Source of the DNA: Cytophagaceae bacterium
Lineage (GTDB): Bacteria; Bacteroidota; Bacteroidia; Cytophagales; Cytophagaceae
DNA length: 64,000 bases
Reading direction: 5' to 3'
Assembly: GCA_025455005.1 (NCBI GenBank)
Contig: JALONH010000002.1
Location: 124,001 to 188,000 of the forward strand
Position numbers and translations under genes: made by a program. The number at the start of each line of letters is the position of its first letter. Positions within the stretch are counted from its first letter, which is position 1. Of the stretch, positions 8,531 to 19,748 are shown one piece after another. The notes under the pieces are model-generated. The model ran no database searches. It was not told the origin of the DNA and saw only the letters and a program-made list of their open reading frames with translations.

Positions 8531-9526
8531 ATGCATTCTCACTCAAAAGAAGATACAGCTGAAAAAATCCATACTTTATTGGAACAATTGACCCATCATT
8601 TTGAGGAAGATGGTCAAGACACAGCTACTCATTTAGAAGGGCTTTTACATTCTAATTATGTAAAGTATTGGGAGTATATTCGTTTAGATACGTTATTGAC
8701 CTTGCAAAATCCCAAAACTGCCTTTCCGGACGAGATGATATTTATAGTATATCATCAAATTACGGAACTCTATTTCAAAATGGTTTTACATGAGTTGAAT
8801 CAATTGAAAGAAGAAGTTTCGGCAACAGGTGACTATTTTTTAAAACGCATGGAACGGGTGAATTGGTATTTTGGACAACTAATCAGTTCATTTGATTTAA
8901 TATCTGTTGGACTAGATCAACATCAATTTCTTAAGTTTAGAGCAGCCTTAACTCCTGCTAGTGGGTTTCAATCGGTTCAATATCGAATGGTTGAAATAGC
9001 GTCTACTGATCTTATTAATTTAGTTCACCGCGACCAGCGCGATCATTTTGATGATTATTCCACCATTGAAGAAATGTTTGAACAATTATATTGGAAAAAA
9101 GGAGCACAAGATGTTCAAACAGGAAAAAAAACATTGACATTACGTCAGTTCGAAAAAGAATACACGGATACTTTGATTCGTTTAGCATATGAATACAAAT
9201 CGAGAAACATTTGGTCTGTATTTAAGCGATTGAGTTTTGAAGAACAATCGGACGAACGTATTCGACAATCCATGAAACAACTCGATCAACATGTTAATAT
9301 CAATTGGCCATTAATGCATTACAAGTATGCATTAGGTTATTTGATTAAAAACAAGTCTATCTATGGTGCAACAGGAGGAACCAATTGGAGAGAATATTTA
9401 CCACCTCGTTTTCAAAAGTTAATGTTTTTTCCGGATTTATATTCAACAGAAGAAATTGATTTATGGGGTAAAAATTGGGTGGAAAAAGAAGTCTTAAGTA
9501 AAATACAGGCCTCAAAGCAAGTGTAA
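8531..9526 (+). CDS. kynA: Tryptophan 2,3-dioxygenase
   Basis: Heme enzyme that opens the indole ring of L-tryptophan to N-formylkynurenine. The motifs are YWEYIRLDTLLTLQ, DEMIFIVYHQITELYFK (active-site His and substrate contacts) and KFRAALTPASGFQSVQYR. The C-terminal LMHYKYALGYLI holds the probable axial heme His, followed by GATGGTNWREYL. The start is set at ATG 8531; the frame is open further upstream but that stretch is unlike the family. The next gene starts 1 bp after its stop. No other kynurenine-pathway gene is adjacent. Confidence 0.93.
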   Translation: MHSHSKEDTAEKIHTLLEQLTHHFEEDGQDTATHLEGLLHSNYVKYWEYIRLDTLLTLQNPKTAFPDEMIFIVYHQITELYFKMVLHELNQLKEEVSATGDYFLKRMERVNWYFGQLISSFDLISVGLDQHQFLKFRAALTPASGFQSVQYRMVEIASTDLINLVHRDQRDHFDDYSTIEEMFEQLYWKKGAQDVQTGKKTLTLRQFEKEYTDTLIRLAYEYKSRNIWSVFKRLSFEEQSDERIRQSMKQLDQHVNINWPLMHYKYALGYLIKNKSIYGATGGTNWREYLPPRFQKLMFFPDLYSTEEIDLWGKNWVEKEVLSKIQASKQV

Positions 9527-9527
9527 G

Positions 9528-11384
9528 TTGAAGACATTCAATCGAATTAAAGTAATTTTTTTTCTTTCTATAATAGGCACTTCGTTTGTGCAGGGCCAAT
9601 CTCTTCTTAAAAAGGAAGTATACTATGATGCTTCCAAGAAAATGATTAAAGAAATTTTTTATGTCTCGATAAAAAATAATTTACGGGATAGTGTCTATAC
9701 ATCCTATTATTTTCAAGGTACAAAGAAATCAGAAGGGAATTTTAGTCAAGGAAAAACGATAGGAGAATGGAAATACTATTATGAAAATGGTCAGATAAAA
9801 ATGAAAGGCCAATTAATACATTCAATTAAAACGGGTAAATGGGAATATTTTTATGAAAACGGAATACTACAAATGGTAGGTGCATCTTCCGGATCAATTA
9901 AAGAAGGAGAATGGATTTTTTATTTTGAGAATGGAGCTATACGAGCAAGGGGAAATTTTTTAAATGGAAAGAAAGAGGGGCAATGGATGTATTACTATGA
10001 AGATGGTTCTATGAAAGCCCTGGCGACTTTTTCTCAAGACAATGGAACGTATATGGAATATTATCCCGGAGGAGGACTTAAGGCTCAGGGCGAAATCAAA
10101 AATGGTCAAAGCAATGGGGAGTGGATATATTATGCTGAAGATGGTAGTATTCAATCAAGAGGAATAGAAGTGAATGGATTAAAAGAAGGTGAATGGGTAA
10201 CCTATCATCCTAATGGCACTGTCGCTGCTAAAGGGATGTATAAGAACGGAAAACCTATTGGCAACTGGACCTATTATTATGACAATGGAACTGTGAGTGA
10301 GGAAGGACAAATTTCAGCTGATGGTGTAAAAGAAGGTGTCTGGAAAATGTATTATAGAAATGGTCAATACAAAGGAGAAAGTGTTTTTGTAAATGGAGAA
10401 GGAGAATATAAAGAGTTTTATGAAAATGGAAAACTGAAAGCCACCGGAAAGGTAATACAGGATGTAAATGAAGGGACTTGGAAATACTATTATCCAACCG
10501 GTGAATTAGAAGGTACTTGTTTTTATGTTAATGGAGAGGGGCAATATAAAGGCTATTATGAAAATGGTAAATTAAAAATGGAAGGGCGCATGCGCAACGG
10601 CGAGAATATTGGATTGTGGACAATTTATAATGAAGATGGATCGGTGGCAGGATATTATAAAACCTACTATGAAGCCATACAAAACCAGATTTTACCCGAT
10701 TCCATATCTTCTACATCGATAGTTAAAGATACATTACCGGTAACTTCTTCGCTTCCTAAGATTTCTTTACCCAAAAAGAAATCCAGATATTTTACTTCTA
10801 GAATAAATGAGTCAAGAGCATTTATCGTTTCTACGAATCCGCTTTATTTATTGTTTTTTAGTTTTCCTTTATCTATTGAATATTACTTACAGGAACGTCA
10901 AGGTTTTGAATTTGGATTACTTTATTTTAGAAAACCAATGTTTAAATCCCATTCCAACATATCGCCCGGCAACTTATATAACATCGGATATGAAGGATTT
11001 GTAAGACATCGTTTTTATCAAAAAGAAAAAGATTTTGGTATGTTGTATTTTGCTTACGAAATACGAGGCAGTTATTTTATTTATGAAAATAATTATAAGG
11101 ACGTCAGTATAGGAGTTGTAGATCCTGTTCCGTTGTCACAACAACATACAAGAGTTGAAATGTCCTTTTTGTTAGGTAATCGACTGTTAGAAGATCAACG
11201 CAGGCAATGTTGGACGTTGGACGCATATTTAGGAATTGGAATAGGGTATCAATCGGTTCAAAAAAGTTGGGAAGGAGACAGAATTGAATATGATCGTTTG
11301 TTTTCAGGTGTAAACGAGAATGCTATTGTTTTCCCATTTCGTTTTGGTTTTACGGCCGGTTATAAGTTTAATAGAAACTATTGA
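9528..11384 (+). CDS. MORN-type repeat protein fused to an outer-membrane beta-barrel-like domain; TTG start
   Basis: A 618-residue exported protein. The start must be TTG (9528): it opens a clear signal peptide (MKTFNRIKVIFFLSIIGTSF...QG), and the first in-frame ATG comes after the cleavage site. Residues about 60-380 hold about 14 tandem repeats of 20-23 residues with the pattern 'GEWKYYYENGQIKMKG', the MORN_2 / YwqK-like repeat. After a Ser/Thr/Pro/Lys-rich linker (about 385-420), residues 425-618 alternate like an OM barrel and end in an aromatic residue (GYKFNRNY). It follows kynA by 1 bp, so it is probably co-transcribed, although no functional link to tryptophan is apparent. Function unknown. 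Confidence 0.85.
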   Translation: MKTFNRIKVIFFLSIIGTSFVQGQSLLKKEVYYDASKKMIKEIFYVSIKNNLRDSVYTSYYFQGTKKSEGNFSQGKTIGEWKYYYENGQIKMKGQLIHSIKTGKWEYFYENGILQMVGASSGSIKEGEWIFYFENGAIRARGNFLNGKKEGQWMYYYEDGSMKALATFSQDNGTYMEYYPGGGLKAQGEIKNGQSNGEWIYYAEDGSIQSRGIEVNGLKEGEWVTYHPNGTVAAKGMYKNGKPIGNWTYYYDNGTVSEEGQISADGVKEGVWKMYYRNGQYKGESVFVNGEGEYKEFYENGKLKATGKVIQDVNEGTWKYYYPTGELEGTCFYVNGEGQYKGYYENGKLKMEGRMRNGENIGLWTIYNEDGSVAGYYKTYYEAIQNQILPDSISSTSIVKDTLPVTSSLPKISLPKKKSRYFTSRINESRAFIVSTNPLYLLFFSFPLSIEYYLQERQGFEFGLLYFRKPMFKSHSNISPGNLYNIGYEGFVRHRFYQKEKDFGMLYFAYEIRGSYFIYENNYKDVSIGVVDPVPLSQQHTRVEMSFLLGNRLLEDQRRQCWTLDAYLGIGIGYQSVQKSWEGDRIEYDRLFSGVNENAIVFPFRFGFTAGYKFNRNY

Positions 11385-11395
11385 TTTTTTTTAAG

Positions 11396-11403
11396 TAATT
11401 TTG
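11396..11403 (+). promoter_or_regulatory. Candidate -7 element for the FAD oxidoreductase
   Basis: TAATTTTG fits the Bacteroidota -7 consensus TAnnTTTG exactly and lies 30 bp before the ATG. No convincing TTG at -33 is seen at normal spacing, so support is partial. Confidence 0.3.
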
Positions 11404-11433
11404 ACTATTGTTTTAAGGATAAACACCTTACCC

Positions 11434-13005
11434 ATGAGTCATATTGTTGATATAGCCTTACTTCCTGAAGAAGCTTTTGATGATTATTGTATTCGTAAAG
11501 CGATTCAATTTAAAATTGCAAATCGAACCACTTTTTATTATAAGATTAAAAAAAGATCCATTGATGCTAGAGGTAGGCAGGTTCTTTATCGTTTACAAGT
11601 AGAGATTTTTGACCAAGAAGATACCATTACTTCTACAATAGATTTTTCACCGGATCAATATCAATGGGTAAAAGATGCACCTAAAGTAATTATTATTGGT
11701 GCAGGACCAGCAGGTATGTTTGCTGCGTTAAAACTGATAGAATTAGGATTGTGTCCGATCATTCTAGAGAGAGGGAAAGATGTTCGGAGTAGAAGACGCG
11801 ATTTAGCGGCCATTAATAAAGATCATATCGTTAATCCGGAATCAAATTATTGTTTTGGAGAAGGGGGGGCGGGTACTTATTCAGATGGTAAACTCTATAC
11901 GCGTTCAAAAAAAAGAGGAGATATAAAAAAGATTTTAGAGGTTTTAGTATTACATGGTGCTACACCTGAAATTCTTATAGATGCACATCCACATATAGGG
12001 ACAAATAAATTACCACAAGTAGTAACAAATTTAAGAGAACGAATTTTAGCTCATGGAGGACAGATACATTTCGAGTCAAAAGTAAATGAGTTTATTATAG
12101 TCCAAAATAGATGTAAAGGAGTTGTTCTGACGAATGGTAGTCGAGTAGAGGCGGAGGCTGTAGTATTGGCAACAGGTCATTCTGCCAGAGATATATTTGA
12201 GTTGTTAGATAGGCAAAATGTAAAAATTCAGGCAAAGCCTTTCGCTTTAGGTGTTCGAATAGAACATCCCCAAACTATGATTGATGCTTGCCAATACCAT
12301 AGAAAGGAAAGAGGTATATATTTGCCGGCTGCATCTTATTCGTTGGTAACGCAAACTATATTAAGTGGTAAGGAGCGTGGTGTATTTTCATTCTGTATGT
12401 GTCCCGGAGGTTTTATCGTTCCCGCAGCTACAGCTCCGGGTGAAATTGTTGTAAATGGGATGTCACCCAGTCGAAGGGATTCTAAATTTGCTAATTCCGG
12501 AATGGTTGTAGCGGTTGAACTGGAAGATTTAAAAGCATACCATACATTTGGGGAGCTCTCCGCTTTACGTTTTCAACAGGCGGTTGAGCAAAAAACATGG
12601 GAAGCAGGGGGTAAAACTCAGGTTGCTCCGGCGCAACGCGTAGGAGATTTTTTGGCCAAAAAAAGATCATCAAGCTTGCCCAATACATCTTATCAACCGG
12701 GATTAGCTTCAATTGAATTAGAGGATTTTTTACCTGATTTTATTGTAAATCGATTACGACAAGGATTAACTGTTTTTTCTAAAAAGATTCAAGGATATGG
12801 TAGTAACGAAGGTATACTCGTTGGGGTAGAGAGTAGGACATCTTCCCCTGTTTTGATACCTCGTAATTCGGAGTCACTAGAGCATATTGAGATCAATGGT
12901 TTTTATCCCTGTGGAGAGGGTGCCGGTTATGCAGGAGGTATAATGTCGGCAGCTATGGATGGAGAGAGAGTTGCCGACAGTATCGCCGCTAGAATTGGAA
13001 AATGA
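11434..13005 (+). CDS. NAD(P)/FAD-dependent oxidoreductase of the COG2509 type
   Basis: Uncharacterised flavoprotein. The Rossmann FAD motif VIIIGAGPAGMFAALKLIELG is at about residues 85-105 (behind an N-terminal ferredoxin-like domain), then FGEGGAGTYSDGKLYTR, VLATGHSARDIF, and the C-terminal FAD contact YPCGEGAGYAGGI. This is the architecture of COG2509 FAD-dependent dehydrogenases. The start is ATG 11434 (MSHIVDIALLPEEAF); the open frame reaches a TTG at 11401, which overlaps the candidate -7 element. Substrate unknown. Confidence 0.9.
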   Translation: MSHIVDIALLPEEAFDDYCIRKAIQFKIANRTTFYYKIKKRSIDARGRQVLYRLQVEIFDQEDTITSTIDFSPDQYQWVKDAPKVIIIGAGPAGMFAALKLIELGLCPIILERGKDVRSRRRDLAAINKDHIVNPESNYCFGEGGAGTYSDGKLYTRSKKRGDIKKILEVLVLHGATPEILIDAHPHIGTNKLPQVVTNLRERILAHGGQIHFESKVNEFIIVQNRCKGVVLTNGSRVEAEAVVLATGHSARDIFELLDRQNVKIQAKPFALGVRIEHPQTMIDACQYHRKERGIYLPAASYSLVTQTILSGKERGVFSFCMCPGGFIVPAATAPGEIVVNGMSPSRRDSKFANSGMVVAVELEDLKAYHTFGELSALRFQQAVEQKTWEAGGKTQVAPAQRVGDFLAKKRSSSLPNTSYQPGLASIELEDFLPDFIVNRLRQGLTVFSKKIQGYGSNEGILVGVESRTSSPVLIPRNSESLEHIEINGFYPCGEGAGYAGGIMSAAMDGERVADSIAARIGK

Positions 13006-13056
13006 TGGAATGTTTTATTTATATATTATGTTGATTTAAAAATAAAATCTAATAAT

Positions 13057-13422
13057 ATGAAAGTAGTATTAATAGGAGCAACAAATAATCCGGATCGTTA
13101 TGCATATGAATGTACCTTGTCTTTAATCCAACACGGTCATGAAGTGATTTTAAAAGGAATTAAAACAGGAGAAGTAGCCGGTATCCCCATTCAAAGGGAT
13201 AAAACAGTACCGAAGGATGTTCATACTATTACCCTATACATAGGGCCTCAAGTTCAAGAGGAATGGTTAGATTTTATAGAACAAGTCCAACCCAAACGGG
13301 TTATTTTTAATCCCGGTACAGAAAATGATGTTGCGTTTGAACGATTAAAAACAGCCGGTATTCAGTATGAACAAGCCTGTACTTTAGTGTTGCTTTCCAC
13401 CCGTCAATTTGAGGTGGAATAG
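13057..13422 (+). CDS. CoA-binding domain protein
   Basis: A 121-residue single-domain protein with a Rossmann-like CoA_binding_2 fold. The N-terminus MKVVLIGATNNPDRYAYE is followed by PKDVHTITLYIGP, KRVIFNPGTEN and a short C-terminal helix with a Cys. Members bind CoA or a nucleotide; no activity is assigned. It lies 51 bp after the FAD oxidoreductase and is followed by a terminator at 13475-13514. Confidence 0.9.
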   Translation: MKVVLIGATNNPDRYAYECTLSLIQHGHEVILKGIKTGEVAGIPIQRDKTVPKDVHTITLYIGPQVQEEWLDFIEQVQPKRVIFNPGTENDVAFERLKTAGIQYEQACTLVLLSTRQFEVE

Positions 13423-13462
13423 GGGCAGTGAGAGTTTGTTTAAGTATTTGATTTACAAATAA

Positions 13463-15505
<2,043 letters not shown>

Positions 15506-15524
15506 TTTATTGTAAATACTTTTT

Positions 15525-15552
15525 AAAGGGGTTTTTTAGCCCCTTTTTTTTT
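15525..15552 (+). terminator. Intrinsic terminator after gyrB
   Basis: The stem AAAGGGG / CCCCTTT has a loop of about nine nucleotides and a T tract. It lies 20 bp after the gyrB stop and ends 32 bp before the ppk1 ATG. Confidence 0.85.
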
Positions 15553-15584
15553 CTATATTGAGGGGTTTTAGAAGCATTACATCA

Positions 15585-17699
15585 ATGGATATTAAACAAT
15601 CAAACACAGATAATAGTACAACAAATTATATTAGTAGAGATTTAAGTTGGATAAATTTTAATAGAAGAGTACTTGACCAAGCCTCCAATAAAAAAAGGAA
15701 TTTATTAGAACGATTAAAATTCCTAGCGATTACTTCTTCTAATTTAGATGAGTTTTTTCAAATTCGGGTTGGTAGTTTGTATAATTACATCGATTATAAT
15801 AAAGAACGTGTAGATTATTCCGGACTTAAGGAACATCAATTTAGAAAGGTTTTACTAAGTGAAGTACATCAGTTTTGTAAGGATCAACAATCATTATATC
15901 TAAAGGAACTAGAGCCGGAATTTTTAAAATATAACATTCAATTAGTTCAGTCTCCGGAGGTGCTCTCTGAAAAGGAGAAAGAAACGGTATACGCCTTCTA
16001 TAAAAAGACCGTATTCCCTATGTTAACACCTATGACTTATGATAGTTACCATTCGTTTCCTATCATGATGAATAAGTTATTAGTATTTGGTGTTGTTTCT
16101 ATCAATACAAAGATTATTGGAGATCAAAAAAGGTTAACATTCATTCAAATTCCTCAAAACTTGCCTAGATTTTATGAGTTAAAACGAGAGGGTAAGGTTT
16201 TGTTTATTCCTATTCATGAAGTGATTCGATGGAATATGCAGAAGTTGTTTCGCAATGTAGAGCTGCAATCTATTTCTTTGTTTCGAATTACCCGTAACGG
16301 TGATTTTTTAGTGGAAGAAAGTGATGATATAGATGAAGAATTTATAGACGAGATAAAAAAGAAAATTAAAACAAGAAGAACAGCTCGAGTAGTTCGGTTG
16401 GAAGTGGAAGAAAATGTGTCTTCTTGGATGTTACAAATTCTTCAAGAACGATATACGATTGATGATTACAATATTTTTAAAAATAATTCACTGATAGATT
16501 ATACCTGTTTTTGGCAATTGGTGAATCATCCGGATTTTAAAGATTACCAATTTAAAGCCGGACAAGCACATAAGCCATTAGGATTAACTTCCGGTGATCT
16601 TGAAAAAGACAGATTTGAATTATTACGAGAGAAAGATGTTTTTTTACATCAACCATTTAATGATTTTAATTATGTAGTAGAGTTGTTAGAACAAGCTGCA
16701 GAAGATCCCAATGTGTTGGCTATTAAAATGACGATATATCGATTAGCCAAGAATTCTAGAATTACTCAAGCTTTGTTAAAAGCAGCCGAAAACGGTAAAC
16801 ACGTTTCGGTTTTATTTGAAGTAAAAGCTCGATTCGATGAAGAAAACAATATTAAAGAAGGGCAACGACTTCAGAAAGCAGGCTGTTTTGTTATTTATGG
16901 TGTTAGTAGATATAAGACACATACTAAATTATTATTAATTGTTCGTAAGAATTTGGACGATAGTATAACTCGATATGTGCACTTGTCCAGTGGTAATTAT
17001 AATGAGACTACATCTAAAATATATACGGACGTAAGTTTGCTGACTACCAAAGAAGAGTATGGGCAAGATGTTAGTGAGTTTTTTAATGTTATCACCGGTC
17101 ATTCCGATCCGGAACACTATCAAAATATTATTACAGCACCTGGAAATATGAGGACTTCCTTGATTGCACTTATTCAACAAGAAGCGAATAATGCTAAACT
17201 AGGTAAGTCTTCCGGTATCGTGATAAAGATAAATTCGTTACAAGATAAGGAGTCGATAGACGCTCTTTATGAGGCTTCGAAAGCCGGGGTTCCGATTCGA
17301 TTAATCGTAAGAGGAATGTGTTGTTTAAAGCCTCAAATAGCCGGATTGAGTGATAATATTATTGTGCGATCTATAATAGGTGATTTTTTGGAACATACAC
17401 GAATATATTATTTCCATAACAATGGACAACCGCTTGTGTATTCGGGAAGTGCAGATATGATGGTGCGAAGTTTTGATCGAAGAATTGAGTCATTGTTTAA
17501 AATTGTAGATCCTATTGCTCAAAAAATGGCCATGTATATTTTGGACTTGAATTTGAAGGATAATGTCAATTCATATGAATTGAAATCGGATGATACCTAT
17601 TCAAAAATCACAGTGGAATCGAAAGAAAAAAGCATTGATTCACATAAAGATTTCTATCAAGTGTCATTGGAAGATATTCAAAACTGTCAGTTGTTTTAA
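15585..17699 (+). CDS. ppk1: Polyphosphate kinase 1
   Basis: Polymerises the terminal phosphate of ATP into polyphosphate. The start is ATG 15585 (MDIKQSN). The N-terminal domain has ISRDLSWINFNRRVLDQA and SSNLDEFFQIRVG. The catalytic C-terminal half has the phosphorylated histidine at about H466 in VHLSSGNYNETT and a second conserved His at about H604 in DFLEHTRIYYFHN. At 704 aa it is full length. A Ppx/GppA homologue lies at 30815-31756 in the same window. It converges with the GH3 gene, with 6 bp between stops and no hairpin. Confidence 0.97.
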   Translation: MDIKQSNTDNSTTNYISRDLSWINFNRRVLDQASNKKRNLLERLKFLAITSSNLDEFFQIRVGSLYNYIDYNKERVDYSGLKEHQFRKVLLSEVHQFCKDQQSLYLKELEPEFLKYNIQLVQSPEVLSEKEKETVYAFYKKTVFPMLTPMTYDSYHSFPIMMNKLLVFGVVSINTKIIGDQKRLTFIQIPQNLPRFYELKREGKVLFIPIHEVIRWNMQKLFRNVELQSISLFRITRNGDFLVEESDDIDEEFIDEIKKKIKTRRTARVVRLEVEENVSSWMLQILQERYTIDDYNIFKNNSLIDYTCFWQLVNHPDFKDYQFKAGQAHKPLGLTSGDLEKDRFELLREKDVFLHQPFNDFNYVVELLEQAAEDPNVLAIKMTIYRLAKNSRITQALLKAAENGKHVSVLFEVKARFDEENNIKEGQRLQKAGCFVIYGVSRYKTHTKLLLIVRKNLDDSITRYVHLSSGNYNETTSKIYTDVSLLTTKEEYGQDVSEFFNVITGHSDPEHYQNIITAPGNMRTSLIALIQQEANNAKLGKSSGIVIKINSLQDKESIDALYEASKAGVPIRLIVRGMCCLKPQIAGLSDNIIVRSIIGDFLEHTRIYYFHNNGQPLVYSGSADMMVRSFDRRIESLFKIVDPIAQKMAMYILDLNLKDNVNSYELKSDDTYSKITVESKEKSIDSHKDFYQVSLEDIQNCQLF

Positions 17700-17705
17700 T
17701 TGGAG

Positions 17706-18908
17706 TTAGATTAACTTATATTTCTCCTTTAATAACATCACTCGTATAAATGCTTCGTTTATTCTTTGTTCAGTAATCGCTTTAGACTTATATAAGTTTA
17801 GAAGGGTTTCGTGCAGTTGTTTGCCAGACATTCGGTCACTGATATTAACATTGTTTCCAAAAACTAGAACATCTACACCGGCATTGATTGCCATTTTTAT
17901 AGATTCAGTAAACCCATAAGTTTGTGAAATAGCATGCATTTGCATGTCATCGGAAAAGACTACTCCTTTAAATCCTAAACTATCTCTTAAAAGGTGGGTT
18001 GTTATTTTTTTTGATAAGGTAGCCGGAATGCATTGGTCGTCCAGTATACAATTCGTAACATGGCAAGATAGAACTGCATCTAAAAGATTTTTTTGAATTA
18101 AATAGGAATAAGGGGTTAACTCTTTTTTAGTCCAGGTATTTGTTACATCAGCTATGCCTTTATGAGTGTCATTAGTGGAGCTGCCATGTCCGGGGAAGTG
18201 TTTTAAGGTAGTAATAATATTCATTTTCTGATGACCACTTACAAAAGCTTCAGCGAAATAGGAGACAGTATCCGGATTTGCGCTATAACTTCTTTGTACT
18301 TTGGCTATAATAGGATTATTGGGGTTGACCGCAATATCTACACAAGGAGCAAAATTGACGTTTATGCCTAAAGTGTGTAATTGTTGGGCCATCTGAATTG
18401 ATAAGTTCAGCATAGTATCCGGACGTCCTGATTTGCCAACTTCAAAAGCTGATGGAAATCGAATAAATCCATATTTTTCTTTTAAACGGTGTACTTTCCC
18501 CCCTTCTTCATCTATGGAAATGAAAAGTTTAAGAGTGCTGAATTTTTGACAAGAATCAATCAGTCCTTTTAACGTTAAGAATGGAGAAGTGGAAGTCTTA
18601 GAAATATTTTTTTCAAATAAAATGATTCCTCCAATCTTTCCGGATTGTATATCTGAAATTAAACTGTCTTTATATTGAAGACTGGTTCGGTCATTAATTC
18701 CAATCATAATTAATTGACCTATTTTTTGTTCAATAGTATACTTTTGTAACCATTCGCTAATTTTTTTTTGTTCCAGCTCTTCCTTAGTAAGTTGACGGGG
18801 TAACAACGTGCTACTGTCTTTTGAGACTGCAGAAGTACGTAGGGTGGTGCCCGGGTTTTTACAGGTAATACAGAATAGAAGTGTAAAAAGAAGTATGTAA
18901 TAGTACAT
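17706..18908 (-). CDS. GH3 beta-N-acetylhexosaminidase-like lipoprotein (NagZ family)
   Basis: Predicted glycoside hydrolase family 3 enzyme acting on N-acetylglucosaminides such as peptidoglycan fragments. KHFPGHGSSTNDTHKG is the NagZ-type loop carrying the Asp-His catalytic dyad. FVSIDEEGGKVHRL-like and VVFSDDMQMHAI (nucleophile Asp) segments are also present. The N-terminus is a signal sequence ending in a lipobox-like LFCITC (C16), so it is probably membrane-anchored on the periplasmic side, unlike cytoplasmic NagZ of E. coli. Only the N-terminal barrel is present (400 aa). The 84-aa membrane protein gene ends 4 bp before its start. Confidence 0.9.
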   Translation of the reverse strand: MYYYILLFTLLFCITCKNPGTTLRTSAVSKDSSTLLPRQLTKEELEQKKISEWLQKYTIEQKIGQLIMIGINDRTSLQYKDSLISDIQSGKIGGIILFEKNISKTSTSPFLTLKGLIDSCQKFSTLKLFISIDEEGGKVHRLKEKYGFIRFPSAFEVGKSGRPDTMLNLSIQMAQQLHTLGINVNFAPCVDIAVNPNNPIIAKVQRSYSANPDTVSYFAEAFVSGHQKMNIITTLKHFPGHGSSTNDTHKGIADVTNTWTKKELTPYSYLIQKNLLDAVLSCHVTNCILDDQCIPATLSKKITTHLLRDSLGFKGVVFSDDMQMHAISQTYGFTESIKMAINAGVDVLVFGNNVNISDRMSGKQLHETLLNLYKSKAITEQRINEAFIRVMLLKEKYKLI

Positions 18909-18912
18909 CAGT

Positions 18913-19167
18913 TTAATGTGTTTTGTTTTTGTAAATTCGAAATAAGCTATATATCGCCACTATTGTCCAAATTACATTGACAAATGCAGAAGGTAAAGCA
19001 TTGTTATAAATTGTATGAAGAATTAAACAAAGAGCACCCAATAAATTTAACCATTGATAATACCCATTTGTACTGTCCACTTTGTTCGTAGAGTTTAAAA
19101 AATAAGCATAGAGTACCAAAATGGCTCCAATCCAACCTATGCTTTCAATAATTAATACCTCACTCAT
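18913..19167 (-). CDS. Small membrane protein, CBU_0592-like
   Basis: An 84-residue protein with three hydrophobic helices (about 7-24, 38-55, 60-76). The pattern IIESIGWIGAILVLYAYFL...NLLGALCLILHTIYNNALPS matches the small CBU_0592-type family of bacterial membrane proteins, of unknown function. Its stop is 4 bp upstream of the GH3 lipoprotein start, so the two probably form an operon. Confidence 0.8.
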   Translation of the reverse strand: MSEVLIIESIGWIGAILVLYAYFLNSTNKVDSTNGYYQWLNLLGALCLILHTIYNNALPSAFVNVIWTIVAIYSLFRIYKNKTH

Positions 19168-19205
19168 ACTTCGAATATACTATTTCAAAGTAAGTAATGC
19201 TATAA

Positions 19206-19562
19206 TTAAAAACTAAGTATGAATTGAAATTTTGAAGGTTTGCCTTCTTGGTTGACTCCTGGACTCCATAATGGCATTTTTAATAGAATATATTTCATGG
19301 CAGTTTGTATTGAAATAGGAATTTGATCGCTTAAAATGGTTACGTCGATAACTTGACCGATTTCATTAATAGTAAATTCTATGTACCATTCTTCCGATTT
19401 TTTATCCAATATGATATTGAAATCACTTTTTAAGTGTTGTATTAAGTATTGTTGGAAAGCAGATGTCCCGCCGGGGAATTCCGGATATTGAGTTTTATCT
19501 ACTTGTGCAAATGTAACGAATTGCATACAGTAGATACTAATGGTTAGAATCAGTTGTCTCAT
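19206..19562 (-). CDS. Secreted stand-alone TonB C-terminal-like domain protein
   Basis: A 118-residue protein with a signal peptide (MRQLILTISIYCMQFVTFAQ), then YPEFPGGTSAFQQYLIQHL, EFTINEIGQVIDVTIL and MPLWSPGVNQEGKPSKFQF. These are the successive elements of the TonB C-terminal domain (FPGG..A...YL / F.I...G.V..V / MP.W.PG...GKP). It has no N-terminal membrane anchor or proline-rich linker, so it cannot be a normal energy-transducing TonB. In Bacteroidota such single domains are common in envelope proteins. It lies 39 bp upstream of the small membrane protein on the same strand. Confidence 0.75.
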   Translation of the reverse strand: MRQLILTISIYCMQFVTFAQVDKTQYPEFPGGTSAFQQYLIQHLKSDFNIILDKKSEEWYIEFTINEIGQVIDVTILSDQIPISIQTAMKYILLKMPLWSPGVNQEGKPSKFQFILSF

Positions 19563-19730
19563 AGATACTCCTTTCTAGGGACTACAGAAGTATCGTTTTA
19601 AAAAAAGAGACAATGAATAGTAACACAATATAACGGTACCTATGTTAACCCTTTTTTTTATTATAAACGGAAATGCTAAACATCAAGATGATATTATAGT
19701 AAATTTTTTTACATTAAATGGAATTTGTTT

Positions 19731-19748
19731 AGATTTAAACTTAAATCT
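19731..19748. promoter_or_regulatory. Perfect palindrome in front of an OM-protein gene
   Basis: AGATTTAA-AC-TTAAATCT is a perfect inverted repeat with a 2-bp centre, 16 bp before the ATG at 19765. It could be a dimeric repressor site or a small hairpin over the translation start. Its AT-richness means chance is possible. Confidence 0.35.

Noticed and set aside
9528-11384. Toxin-antitoxin system suggested by YwqK-like repeats
   Set aside because: The repeat family name is misleading here: the protein has a signal peptide and barrel-like tail, and no toxin gene is adjacent.
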